Below are positions 11,269 to 21,890 of a DNA stretch of 49,526 nucleotides, in pieces. The notes under the pieces are model-generated. The model was not told the origin of the DNA. It searched no databases and saw only the letters and a list, made by a program, of their open reading frames with translations. A program made the translations under genes and the position numbers. The DNA is from Lingula anatina (lineage: Eukaryota > Brachiopoda > Lingulata > Lingulida > Lingulidae). How positions within the stretch are numbered: the stretch's first letter is position 1; each line of letters starts with the position of its first letter. The DNA is taken from assembly GCF_001039355.2 (NCBI RefSeq), contig NW_019773881.1, forward strand, positions 536,528 through 586,053, given 5' to 3'.

Positions 11269-12777
11269 TTAGATGTCTCCTTCATAATGATATTATATGA
11301 ATCTGTTTATGTATGTTATTCATTGGAAAGAACTGTAACCAAGATTTAAAGGATGTTTTCTGTTTTAATAGGATTGAATAACTTTATTTACAGCTTCATC
11401 CCCAAATTAAAGTTTAAACCAGTCTGACTTTAATTATATTAAAGGTCTCTAGTAATATGTCTTAATCCTGTTAAATGGCTTCAATATCTGTGACTTGTTT
11501 TAGGATTCACTGTAATGTATTTTGTGTGTATTACTACATAAGGAGAATAACTTTGTATTAGAGAGCAGAGATTGGAGATCAGAGCTCAGAGTGAGTTTGG
11601 TCAGGATTGTCCACGCTGTCTTAGGAGACTCCAGATCTCTCAGCCAGAGAAATAAACATAAGTCATTTTGTATTGCCCCTAATCACTGGCCTTGTGTTGT
11701 AACTGTTACATCCTCCCCACCTGGACAATAGTCATTTACTCCCTGACGATGGTGACTGACAGTCACAGAAATATTTCATAAGCTCTTGATGAAAATAAAA
11801 ACAATAATTTAAATTAAACTGATTAATGTTTATTATTTATTAAGTTGTTGAAAATGGAAGTAAACTCATTAGGTATAGATCTCTATTGTGTACACAGTGG
11901 TATTTTCAAATATCATGGGCCTGAAGACCTTTGCTAATAAAATTTTTTATAAATACTATTTTAACTGCATTGCATAATTAAGAATTGGTGGTGATTATGC
12001 TCTTATGCATTATGTAATAAAGCATCAAAATTGAGGAAAAATAAATTTTGGTCACTGTCACCACAGATAATGACCACTGAATGAAAGCCATGCTACTCGT
12101 GGCTCTCAAACCTGCTGAAAGGATTCTTGGTCTGAATTGTACCTAGAGTTGCACCAGTTTGACTGCCTATGTGCGTTCTATATTTTTTACGTATTGGCAT
12201 TTTTTTGTGGGATTTAACCCCCAAAGGCATGAAGCCAAATGGCAGTGACCTTTTTATACATTATACTTATAGCAGATAGTTCAAGATTGTATCATTACAT
12301 AAAATTGTATCAGATTTGGTAAAAAAAATTGTGCACTGCCAATAGTAACATTATAAAGAAAAAACAGTTACATATTATTTTGAAAATTCAATAATAATCC
12401 TAATACAAACAGATCAAATTGGAAAACCAGCTTGATTGGATTTTCATATTTCATATTTCTCTTACTAGCATATTCAAAGTGAACTTAAACTGCCATGGGT
12501 CTGCTAGTAACATTCCAAATGGCCATATAACCTGCAATGCTGTTGACTTTCCTGTTAAGTACAGTGTATTTTGCATCAGTATTGACAGTTACCCACTTTG
12601 TGCATTATTTTATTCTTTTTTTCTGTACTTTTGACAGCTGTGCTGGGATAGAGACTGAATTATGTCAAGTTTAATGAAAAGTGGTCGAATTTTTATGTAC
12701 TGACATAGAAGTGACACCATCATCTTCATGCACATAAAGATCGAGATAACACCATCAATGGAAAACCGATTTACCTT
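11269..12777. other. No recognisable gene
   Basis: AT-rich noncoding sequence inside the 13-kb element. Short frames have no domain character. There is a small palindromic stretch near 11750 (GATGGTGACTGACAGTCAC). Confidence 0.4.
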
Positions 12778-12974
12778 TTAGGGCATATTCCAAGAGCTTT
12801 TAGATCGATCTATCCCCGTGGGGAGTCTCACTAGATTACTGTCAGATAATCTGGCTTAAATGTCCGTCCCGTGTCCTACAAGCTTTAAGGGGGCTGACAG
12901 CTATTTAGCGTGAACCCCCAGGGAGTTAGGTTGATCTAAAGTAGATCGATCTGATCTCTGGGAATGGGGTCTTA
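12778..12974. mobile_element. Palindromic MITE with TTA target duplication
   Basis: TTA flanks GGGCATATTCCAAGAG ... CTCTGGGAATGGGGTC. Inner arms continue the imperfect palindrome (TAGATCGATCTA / AGATCGATCTG and TCTCACTAGATTACTG / CAGCTATTTAGCGTGA). The 3-bp TTA duplication fits PIF/Harbinger-type elements. A related copy lies at 40074-40292. Confidence 0.72.
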
Positions 12975-13379
12975 GAGCGCATTCTCAACGAATTAAGCCA
13001 GGCTTTACAAAGCCGGTGACCTAAAAATGGCGGACGTACATGAAAGAAAAACCGCCTAATCTTTTAATAGTCTCTCCGCCTCCCCACACGTCGTCCCTGC
13101 GGGGTACAGTAATAAAATCGCGTCTCCGTTCGCCATGCGGAAGCTACCTGAGAAATATTAAGTGCGCATGCTCATCAGTTAAACTCGTGGTGAAAAAAGC
13201 ATGGCGGCTGAAGGCGATCGAAGGAAAAAGCTCTTCTGTTCTATTATCTTTGAAAACAGAGACGAAGAAGGAATAATTTGGCCCGTAGCAGCAATGAATC
13301 GACTATCTACGGAGATAATATCACCAGAGATATTCACGGAAATATTAATGTTCGGAGCCGAGATNGGAATGGGGTCTTA
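12975..13379 (+). mobile_element. Fragment of a possible autonomous Harbinger-like element across an assembly gap
   Basis: Begins GAGCGCATTCTCAACG right after TTA (12972-12974). Directly after the N at 13365 it ends GGAATGGGGTC followed by TTA (13377-13379), the same terminus as the neighbouring MITE. The two ends and the matching TTA suggest one element whose interior has been collapsed into a single N. It is GC-richer than its surroundings and contains a coding start at 13201. Alternatively the repeated GGAATGGGGTCTTAG is only a contig overlap. Confidence 0.5.
13201..13364 (+). CDS. N-terminal coding fragment cut by the gap
   Basis: Open from ATG to the N without a stop, 54 codons. The start context AAAAAGCATGGCGG is strong. 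The peptide begins MAAEGDRRKKLFCSIIFENR and continues through DEEGIIWPVAAMNRLSTE and IISPEIFTEILMF. The composition is protein-like, unlike surrounding frames. I do not recognise a domain. Its place just inside the end of a TTA-flanked element suggests exon 1 of a transposon protein. The rest is missing from the assembly. Confidence 0.45.
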
Positions 13380-13992
13380 GTCTTACAGAACTTGTGATTC
13401 CATAAAAATGGGTTGTGTAACCTGTTTCACATTGTATTAATGTATCAAAAAGAGGAAAATAACCTTATTTTGTGATTCTTTGTTTTCTTTTTTCCCTTTT
13501 TTACTGTACAGCAATTTGGAATTTGCAGGTTGGTGCAGAAATTTTACTATTACATTTAACACATATATAGATTACTGTTATGCAGATCTTTCTAGGTTAA
13601 GTGTCTCCTTAGTTGAATGTAACACTCTTCTGCATTGGATATTTCTATTGCTCCATTATAGAAGTCCTATGGCACATGAGCAGATTGTTCATAGTTCAGT
13701 GTTTTTTCTTGCGCAGCTTCTGCCAAAATTCTATCACTGACAGTGAATCCACACTGGCGACCGCCTGCAAATATATATTGCATAAGATATGTAAAACAAG
13801 GTAGGTTGATATACCTTAAGCCAGTTGTTCCATTTAGTCAAATAGCTAATGTCTCACAAACATTGTGAGCCATAAGATTTAATTTGGCACATTAGTGTTT
13901 TCTCTAAATGTGTAAAATTGACTATGTGTATATATTTAAAGTAAAAGATTGATTATTACAAAAATGTTTTGAGTTTTAAATATTTCAATCTT
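13380..13992. other. No firm gene; one exon-like stretch
   Basis: 13613-13800 is open between a good acceptor (TGTCTCCTTAG) and a good donor (AACAAG/GTAGGT) on the + strand. It could be an exon of the rightward gene of the 13-kb element. There is no recognisable domain, so it is not called. Confidence 0.3.
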
Positions 13993-14227
13993 TTAAATGC
14001 TGAACATGTAACTGAAATTGCCAAATTTACCATATAAATGTGGAAATGCATATATGTCATTTGGAGCAGCACCATTGGGTAAACATACCTGCCTTTGGTG
14101 TCTTATTTTCTGGTTGTTCCACCACAGTTGAAATGCATCTATATCAGGTATCAGGCAAGTAAACAAATACCATGCACCACTTGTCAATGCTACTGTGTCT
14201 GTCATACCAACCATCTCTGTGCAAACC
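13993..14227 (-). CDS. Integrase C-terminal exon
   Basis: Follows acceptor TTATACTTTTCAG. It encodes CLIPDIDAFQLWWNNQKIRH then QRQVCLPNGAAPNDIYAFPH, the WN..(K/R)IR.....PxGxPxxxY signature at the end of this family. The frame ends at 13993. Confidence 0.75.
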
Positions 14228-14549
14228 CTGAAAAGTATAATACTTGTGAATTTATCAGTCATTCTATGATATTACTTAACTTGAAACCAATTTGAAAAAT
14301 AAGCCGTAATTATTATTATTATTATTTATTTATTTTATTTATTTATTTTTTTTTTTTTGTAATTCAATGTTAAGGTACTATTATCATCATAAAAAGAAAC
14401 ATTTCTTAATCATAACATAATAAGTATGACCTCTTTTTTTTTAAATCTTTGCACATTTTGGAAGAAATGCTGTTTGGAAGTTTCTGAACTAAATAGTTTT
14501 TAATAATATAAACCTTGTTATCCATGAGTAATGGAAATGCTTTTTCTTA

Positions 14550-15668
14550 TACCCCTGTCACACTAGAGGCGGAATGAGCAAGAATGCCGTCGGAAAGACA
14601 ATTCTTTGTGCGCTCCTGGATATTCGAAGAGCATTCTAAAAATTCCGAGTGCATTCTAAATATTTTTACCCATTCTTGTGGCATTCCAAATGTTTTTGTC
14701 ATGTCAAAAACTTTCGAAGTGCATTCCAAGTGGAAATTTATTGAATGGCATTTGAACAGTATTCTAACTGCACTATGACTGCATTCTAAATATTCTCACG
14801 GCATTCCGACGGCATTCAAAACATTCTGATAACATTAGAAGAATATTTGAACTAGCTGACAAGTTACTTAAAGCCCCTGTCAAACTTATTCGAAATCAGT
14901 AGGAATCAAGCCGGAATTACTAAATTAAAAAATTTGTGCCATATTCGAGAGGGAATTTAAAATTATCATAAAATATTACGGCTTTGTAAGAATGCCTCTG
15001 GAATACTAAAAATGCACATCGAACCTGCCTGGAATGATTCTTGCACATTCCAGGTATTTTACCTCTCAAATGCAGCTCGAATGTAGTTGGAATACTGTAG
15101 GGATATTGCGATAAATTTCCTCTTGGAATGCACTTCGAAAGTTTTTGACATGACAAAAACATTTGAGCCGGCCACAAGAATGGGTAAAAATATTTGGAAT
15201 GCACTCAGAATTTTTAGAATGTTTTTAGAATGCTATTCTAATATCCTGGAATGCACAAAGAATTGTATTTCCGACGCCATTCTTAATCATTCCGCCTCTA
15301 GTGTGACAGGAATTTTATACTCTGCCAGAATGTTTCTAATGTGCCTCGGATGAGCTGAAATATTGATTTTGCCAGCCATCGAACTACACTAGTGCGCCGT
15401 TCAAAGTATATTCTAAATATTCTTGCTGCCTTCTTACAGCATTATAAATATTCCTAGTTTTCCAACTGCATTCGAACTGAGCTACACAGTCGAAAATGCA
15501 CTCATCATTCCAGGCCAATTCAAGCGCATTCTGAGTATTCCAACGGTTCTCTTACAATAATTAAGGTCAATTTGAAATTTCCCCCGAATGTGGTTCGAAT
15601 TTTAAAAATTCTTCATTAGGGCTCATTCTTCTTCATTCCTGCTGATTCCAAATAAGTGTGACGGGGTA
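14550..15668. mobile_element. 1.1-kb TIR element rich in GCATTC motifs
   Basis: Flanked by TTA (14547-14549 and 15669-15671). Ends are TACCCCTGTCACACTAGAGG and, inward from the right, TACCCCGTCACACTTATTTG. The interior repeats GCATTC or GGAATGC every 15-25 bp. A second copy of the same family is nested within it. No coding capacity. Confidence 0.72.
14871..15314. mobile_element. Nested inverted copy of the GCATTC element
   Basis: Starts AAGCCCCTGTCAAACTTATT (right-end type) and ends in the reverse of CCTGTCACACTAGAGGCGG (left-end type), with TTA on both sides. It is the same family inserted in the opposite orientation. As a result 14550-14760 and 15110-15314 form a long inverted repeat (shared TCATGTCAAAAACTTTCGAA). 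Confidence 0.65.
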
Positions 15669-15819
15669 TTACTTATAATAACCAGTTTATCATCATAAAT
15701 ATATTTTGTAGTAAACATGTTGTTAGTGGGATGTTTAAGAAACTCTTGATTATCCTAATAAATCCTATGGAAGTTAAATGACTGGGAAAAGCAGAAACTA
15801 CCCAAAGATATCTACTTAC

Positions 15820-15876
15820 TATTCCTGCCAATGGATTAAAACTCTTTAGGAAAGTTGACCAGAAACACTCTATTTT
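15820..15876 (-). CDS. Integrase exon with catalytic Glu
   Basis: Nineteen codons between acceptor CATTTATTTCAG and donor ATA/GTAAGT: KIECFWSTFLKSFNPLAGI. It corresponds to the (Q)RIExWW segment that carries the third catalytic residue. Confidence 0.7.
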
Positions 15877-16238
15877 CTGAAATAAATGCATGACATCAGA
15901 ATAATGCTTGAACGAACTACAGGCTTTAATGGATATCCTTGTGACAAATGGGTAAATATAAAGTGTGCTGTTGGATAAGGGAAAGTTTTTCAAATTGGCT
16001 TTTACTTAAAACAGTACATTATATGCATGTATCCGCAGTGTCTGCAGTCATTCGTGTGCCTTGGTTTTGTGGTGCCATGTGTGAGTATGTGGTTAGTCCT
16101 AAGTAGGGTAAAATCAATTATATACACACAGTAATTTGGAATTAATAATATCAGAAACAGGGAAAAGCATTGAAAGTGTTGAAAGCAAGATTATTCTGTA
16201 GTGGTTACCACTTTAACTTAGGATTAAATGATACTTAC

Positions 16239-16430
16239 CTTTTACAGTCTTCACAGTGTCAAAGAAATATTTAACCACTACTTTAGAATCCTTATTTGTA
16301 GTGTTGGCATGTAACCACAAAATCCTGCATGAAAATGTATCAATGCATCCTTGTATATAAATATGGAAGAACTGCAACTTGTCATTACCATCAACAGACC
16401 AAATCCAGTTTGGTCCCCGACAAGAAACAG
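16239..16430 (-). CDS. Integrase catalytic exon (both Asp)
   Basis: Encodes SCRGPNWIWSVDGNDKLQFF, then GCIDTFSCRILWLHANTTN and VVVKYFFDTVKTVKG, ending at a perfect donor AAAAG/GTAAGT. The W.VDG.DKL and GCID.FS..ILWL motifs supply the first two residues of the DDE triad. The upstream boundary is unclear because no AG acceptor is present, which suggests mutation. Confidence 0.82.
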
Positions 16431-17411
16431 TTGATATTATCACATGAAAACAAAAAAGTCATTTTGAAAGAATATACATGTGAGCAATTTGACAGATACA
16501 TTCCTCAAATGAACAAATCAAACAACTTTTACTGATAAATGGCTTCATCATACAGTTATCTTTCTATAATCTTAAGTTAGTTGAAAACAATACTATGCGA
16601 CACTATCTAACAACAAACAAGGTAGCAAAGCTGTCAAATGTGCAGACAAAAAACAAAATAATGATGCCCAAAATGGATTATTTTGTCATTTTTGATGCAA
16701 TATAACATTATTTTAACAACAAAGTCACACCTTTAATGATGCACTTGCATATATGTTTTCTACATGTATCAACAGTAAAAATGTCAAGCCATTCTGATGA
16801 AAATTAGAGAGCTTTCGCACCTGTACGTTTAGGCGAACGACTACGTTTAGGTCATCATATTTTGCTGTCTAGTGACATGTACACATACGGTTAGAGAGAA
16901 CATTATCCGCAGCTAGATTGCTATCCGTCAATGAAAAATGGTTTGACAAATCAGCATAATTTTATGAAATCAAGCCTTTCAAAATTGATCATTTCTCTGC
17001 TAAAATCATATTGGACATTTCATTTTTGCAATATATGTGAAACATTTTGTCTCTGCTATTTGTGTCTGTGTTTTTTGTTACTATTGAAATAGAGGTTATA
17101 CCCGTAAAAATGCATTTTCCACTGACCACAACGCAGTCAGCAGTCAGATCTGACGTAAGCACGTACGGAGGATGTTGGACATGTCCAAAAGATTCTACGA
17201 ATAGCCTGCGAACAGCGAGGCCGCAAGCGTAACTTGCTTCTCTCGCAGGGAGTTAGCAAGAGAGACGCGCTTTGTGCAAGACGCACATCGCAAGCAATGA
17301 AGGAGCAAGTGCCCTTTGAGTGTTGAGTAAGGCGCACGCCCTCACAAATAACGAGCAAAATTGAGAACACACCAGGAATGCGTCGCACGTGCGTCACCCC
17401 CACGCCTGGTG

Positions 17412-17419
17412 TATAAAAG
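17412..17419 (+). promoter_or_regulatory. TATA box (TATAAAAG)
   Basis: Canonical TATAAAAG after a GC-rich stretch. About 110 bp downstream, ATG at 17522 opens a short basic peptide (MPPKGKRKRL) soon stopped by TAG, consistent with a decayed element gene. Confidence 0.55.
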
Positions 17420-17954
17420 GCATGCTCACGACGCACGCTCGCGTCTTTACAATGAACGTCGACTGTGTTACGTGTATAACAATTTTCAAAATTTTCAAAT
17501 TTTACTGGATTTACTTTCTAATATGCCTCCAAAAGGCAAGAGAAAGAGGCTTACATAGTAGAAAAAAGGGAAGAGGAAGAAGAAAGAAGAGGAGAACAGG
17601 AAGCAAAACTGACGTACGCCGTCAGTACGGCACTACAAACGTGTGAGGCAAGTGTGAAGCAAAACTGACGGAAAAGGGCACTACTTTCGCCGTGCGTTGC
17701 ATTCCCTTCGTAAGTGGTGAGTGTGAGCCTTGTACACAGAAAGCAAGGCAAACTCAAGAAACGAGTGCAATTTCCATGGCCATCGCTCCTTGCAATTATC
17801 GTCCCTGCTGGAAAGGACATCTCATGTGACCCTTGTGACTTGCAAGGCAGAATTTCCTCTACCTCTACGACCTCCACGGCCTCCCCAACACACAAAAATC
17901 ACAGGGGACGTACGATCCTAAAATTTGTGCGTCCAGTTGTGACCGAGGCTTTAC

Positions 17955-18083
17955 CTGAAAGACAAGTTGGCCTTCGAGAAAGAACGCTTTGAATTAGAAA
18001 AGAAAGTGCGAGAAGCTCAAATTGAGAAAGACAAACAAATGATGGAGATGGTTATGTCTTTGGTTAAAAAAAAACTGAATTGA
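17955..18083 (+). CDS. C-terminal coiled-coil remnant of an element protein
   Basis: 43 codons in one frame, ending in TGA: LKDKLAFEKERFELEKKVRE then AQIEKDKQMMEMVMSLVKKK. The heptad-like charged pattern indicates a coiled coil, as in the tails of Myb/SANT-like or other DNA-binding partners of DNA transposons. Upstream frames are broken by stops and shifts, so this is the end of a pseudogene. Confidence 0.5.
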   Translation: MKDKLAFEKERFELEKKVREAQIEKDKQMMEMVMSLVKKKLN

Positions 18084-18806
18084 CATACATGTAATATGCT
18101 CTTGCTGCCCACAAGATACACATGGGCTGAATTTTTGTCAAAACATTAGTTTTTTATTCAAGATTTCATTTAAATAAAAGTTTGCTTGCGTTATGAATTT
18201 TACATTTTACTCTTTAATTTTCCATACGCACAATGTACACATGTACAGTTAATGCTAAATAGTCCTCCAAGGTGGGAGGATCTAGTTAAAATTACCGACT
18301 CGTCTGATTGCCATACACACAGGTATGGCAGTTGACCAGAAGGCCACCCTACCAAGTAGTGCGTGGCTAGAGGAGACAAAAGAACTTTTTAATTCTTTCG
18401 AAAGTCCACAAAGGCAAAATTTTGCAATAACTTTCCGAACTCCCACACGCCTCATTCCCGCACTGAGGACATTCTCCTGTTGAATTGGTGTATGACCTAA
18501 TTTAACGTCTCTGCTTACAGCACGTGAAACGTGTTTCAGCCTACTGTACAATTCGACTATCCGTAAAGGCTAACCGTGTCTTTCTGCGAAATCACGAAAA
18601 AATAAACGTTGGTCATTTTAGGGTTACAGATAGCTAAATGTAGTCGGTCGCCTAAACGTGCAGGTGCGAAAGCTCTCTAATATCTCTTGCACATCAATTC
18701 TTAGGATAGAGTAACAGAATATTATAATTTAATAGAAGTGAAAGAAATATAAGTTTTATTTTCATTTTTTAATTAATTGCAAATATTTATCCTTTACTTA
18801 ACTAAC

Positions 18807-18899
18807 CTTTTTACTTTCTTGTGATATTTCTGGCGACACTGATCATATATTAATATATTGGCCTTACACCTGCCAGTCCCACACAAACAATGGCTTCTT
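18807..18899 (-). CDS. Integrase gene exon with CRQKYHKKVKR block
   Basis: Acceptor ATTATTTAAG and donor AAAAAG/GTTAGT. One frame reads SHCLCGTGRC then KANILIYDQCRQKYHKKVKR. The second part resembles the G.GR..GYR.M...(L/C)...Y...VKR segment of integrase-core transposases between the HTH and the catalytic core. Confidence 0.5.
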
Positions 18900-19230
18900 C
18901 TTAAATAATATCCTACATAGAAAGATATGATTCACATATTAAAATAACCCTTAATTATGTATATAACATTATAAAATTATGATTAGAAATATAAATCTGT
19001 AAAATGTCTTTTTTTAAATTTTATTTGTATAAGGGGGATAATTAAGTTTTAGATTGTAACAAAGACTTTCTATCAGACATATCTACCGGTATATACTAGT
19101 ACTGTACTGGTTGGTTGGTGTATTTATGCCATCTTCTCTATTCTAAGACTTGAGTGATCAAAATACTGCAAATATTATTTCAACATACAGATTGAAACAA
19201 AGTAAGCAGCATCAAAATAATCATACTTAC

Positions 19231-19305
19231 CCTTAATTCTTGGGCAGGGACATGTTTATGTCGTTTGATTTCAAGAACATTAACCTTCTCTTGAGGGTTC
19301 TTTCA
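19231..19305 (-). CDS. Integrase gene exon with helix-turn-helix-like ERTLKRRL
   Basis: Excellent acceptor (GTTTTTCATTGTCAG) and donor (AATTAAGG/GTAAGT). One frame reads ERTLKRRLMFLKSNDINMS, resembling the SxRTLKRRL helix that precedes the core in this protein family. The frame ends with a TAA just before the donor. Confidence 0.5.
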
Positions 19306-20412
19306 CTGACAATGAAAAACAAACTACAGTTACATACAGGTGTATAGTTAGATCTTTTCTGAACTGCATTACCTGCATTAAGACATTCAGTGAGCTGACA
19401 ACTTTAAAGTTCACCCTCCATGCAATAGGATTTTGCAGATTTTTATGGGAATCTATATGAAAATGATAATATTGGACAGGTTTTTTTCCTGGGATACATG
19501 CCATTTAAAGTCACAACTTGTAATTTTCAACAAAAATTCCAGGAGTCCAAACCATCATTTAAAAAAAACTAAGCTATCCAGTGATGTCAGCAGCTGTCCA
19601 ATTGATAGCTAAGTGGTTCACCAAAAAAGACTTGACATGAGTGATAAGCAATGAGCTTCACTAACAATAAGAATTAAACATGACTTTGACTGACACAAAG
19701 ATTTCTATACAAAAAAAGCAATTATAAGCATTTGTTGACACAAAGAATTCGATAAAAAATATGCGTTAAGGATATTTACCTCCAGTTAATACCAATGCCC
19801 TTTAAGTATTCTAATATCAAAGCATTGCTTAAATTTTATTACGTTCCACTAGATTGTTGAGGAAAACCTTTAAATCTGAAATTCAAAAATAAAATGAAAT
19901 TTTTACATGAAGCAATGACAGTGGTATAGATGATTTATAAGAGATACAATTAAACACACACACATTTTAAGGCAATTTCATTTAGTATGCTCTTTTTTTT
20001 TATTACAAAATGGATGTGAATCTTTTCTGCATACAAGATTTCTCCCAGACTGCAAATTACATAAGAATAACAGTCTTTTACAGTGATATTTCATAATTTG
20101 TAGCCCAAAGAAAAGCTTTGATAAAAACACTGGAGAGGTGTGCCTCAACATAAAAGGTGAAACATACAGGCTAAATCCCCCTAATTCAATTTTAAACTCT
20201 ATGATTTATATTTTATATTTTCTTAAATCTACTTCTGTTTCATGCTCTCATAAAATAATAATTATTTGATTTGACATATTGAAGCCCAAGAATTAAAAAT
20301 ATTTCAATTAATATCATATATTAAACTATTTCAATTCTTATTATCTTTTAACACAAATAACGTGGTAGATCCATGTTGAAAAAAAAAAAAGTCAAACAGT
20401 GAATTTGCTTAC

Positions 20413-20617
20413 CAAATTTGAAGTCATGATCAATGGGCAAGTGCCCACATTTGACACATTCCCAGCAGGCAAACAATGTTGATTCAACGTTGATCCACCA
20501 AAATTAACGATTCAACGGTGAATCAATGTCATTTGTCTGCTGGGATTGTCTGATGGTTCTAATTTTTCGGTATCCTGGACATTGACATTGCCTTTTGTTA
20601 CAAGCACCGATGACACT
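20413..20617 (-). CDS. Integrase gene exon 2, split by a MITE
   Basis: Acceptor ACATTTGTAG/AGTGTC is in phase 0 after exon 1. It encodes ACNKRQCQCPGYRKIR, and after the MITE (20461-20544) a CVKCGHLPIDHDF block ending at a GTAAGC donor. The frame on both sides is compatible if the MITE and one 3-bp copy are ignored. Confidence 0.65.
20461..20544. mobile_element. 84-bp CCCAGCAGGCAA palindromic MITE
   Basis: Near-palindrome with ends CCCAGCAGGCAAA and TTTGTCTGCTGGG and internal AACGTTGAT/TTCAACG repeats. ATT flanks both sides, giving a 3-bp duplication. It is inserted in exon 2 of the integrase gene. The same form recurs at 40446-40541. Confidence 0.82.
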
Positions 20618-20900
20618 CTACAAATGTAAATTACAAATGAAAATACTTAACGCTTATTATGTGTAAGTAAACAACCAGTCAGAGTTTAAGAAAGGAGCAA
20701 GGATTTTTTCTTTTTCTGTGAAAGAAAGAATTTTCACAGTTAAAAGCATTACTTTCAACACTCCTATCCTTAACGGGGACTGTACATGTGTGATTTAATA
20801 ATTGTTTCTAAGGAGTCTAATGGAAAATACGGTAATGTACATGTATGTAAAATAAGTTGAGTGCCTAATGAAGACGTTTGCATAACCAGTCAGTGTCACC

Positions 20901-21686
20901 CCAGCGGGCAAATAATGTTGTTTTAACGTTGAAACAACGTTGAACCATAACATTGAGAAGACATTGAATAAACGTTGGATTTGAAAGTTGTGTCAACCTC
21001 AGATAACAACGTTGTATCAACGTCAGAAAACAATGTTATATCAACCCCACCCAGCGGGAAATTAGCTTGGATGTGTTTAGCAGTAGGACATGTTTGATGG
21101 CTAAATATATGGCCTTTATATTAAAATTTCTAAGGTTTAGATTAATATGTATAGTTCTTTTCTTATATATATATACACACACAATTAAAATTAATAAATA
21201 AATAAATAAACAAAAGACATGCAATAACCCCGACTCCGAGTTTCACGGGCATACCCAGAAGGCATGCCCGATCGTCAGGAGGTTTATTTGAAAATAACCC
21301 CAACACATTTACAGCAACTTATTCATCCTAGTGTTAGCTGACCTTGCAAGGAATTCAGTTTATTGGAATGTATTTCTGAATAACAAGTTAAGAAAATTCA
21401 CTAGTTAACTAAAGACACAAAACAACTGTCACTTTTACTTTAAAACAATTTTGTTATTATTTTGATAAATTTAGTTACAGTATTGATAAACAAAGTATCA
21501 TGTTTGCAATAATTAATATTTTAAATTACAATCCATAACTGCAAGGTTGTGTCATTGACCAAAATACAACGTTGAGTCAATGTCACATTATCAACGTTGA
21601 TTTTACGTTAAATTTAGGTAGATCAACAGCAATTCAACGTATCAATCTGTTTTCAACGTTGATCCAACACAACTATGCCTGCTGGG
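20901..21686. mobile_element. 0.79-kb CAGCRGGC element
   Basis: Ends CCAGCGGGCAAATAATGTTG and GCCTGCTGGG, with clusters of AACGTTG palindromes near both ends. The inverted homologue is at 40681-41456, and a solo end is at 33466-33562. It lies in intron 1 of the integrase gene. No coding capacity, so it is non-autonomous. Confidence 0.8.
21165..21305. repeat. Retroposon-like insert at a (TA)n tract inside the CAGCRGGC element
   Basis: (TA)n then CACACACAATTAAAATTAAT, (AATA)n, ACAAAAGACATGCAATAACC and a small hairpin CGGGCATACCC...GGCATGCCCG. It is absent from the homologue at 40681-41456, which has a different insert at the same (TA)n. The same tail reappears at the centre of the satellite inversion (36946-37053). 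Confidence 0.55.
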
Positions 21687-21890
21687 ACTGTTTCAGGAAA
21701 GGTGACATATTCATCTAATCGGCGTCGCTACTTTCTTTTATTGTCCTTAGTACGTTCATTCCTAAGTTTGAATACACCCATGAATCTAATAGTAAAGAAA
21801 TAAGACTCAAGAGGACCTCGTCCTTGATTCACTAATAATACTATACGTCACACTATCATCTGCATAAAGAATAAAGAAAAAACAACTTAC

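Larger units (their letters stand above)
16807..18677 (+). mobile_element. 1.87-kb TIR element with TA target duplication
   Basis: TA flanks GAGAGCTTTCGCACCTGYAC...; the right end read inward is GAGAGCTTTCGCACCTGCAC, then GTTTAGGCGACCGACTA. TIRs are about 45 bp. The interior is GC-rich around 17150-17450 with a TATA box and carries a decayed coding region. The TA duplication suggests a Tc1/mariner-type or related element, but no catalytic domain is visible. Confidence 0.78.

Noticed and set aside
13993-16430. Retroviral or LTR-retrotransposon integrase
   Set aside because: No reverse transcriptase, RNase H, gag or LTRs nearby. Exons are separated by spliceosomal introns and the whole lies between DNA-transposon TIRs.
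17137-17895. - strand Ser/Cys-rich frames
   Set aside because: Opposite to the TATA box and coiled-coil remnant; the composition looks antisense and no splice or start context supports them.
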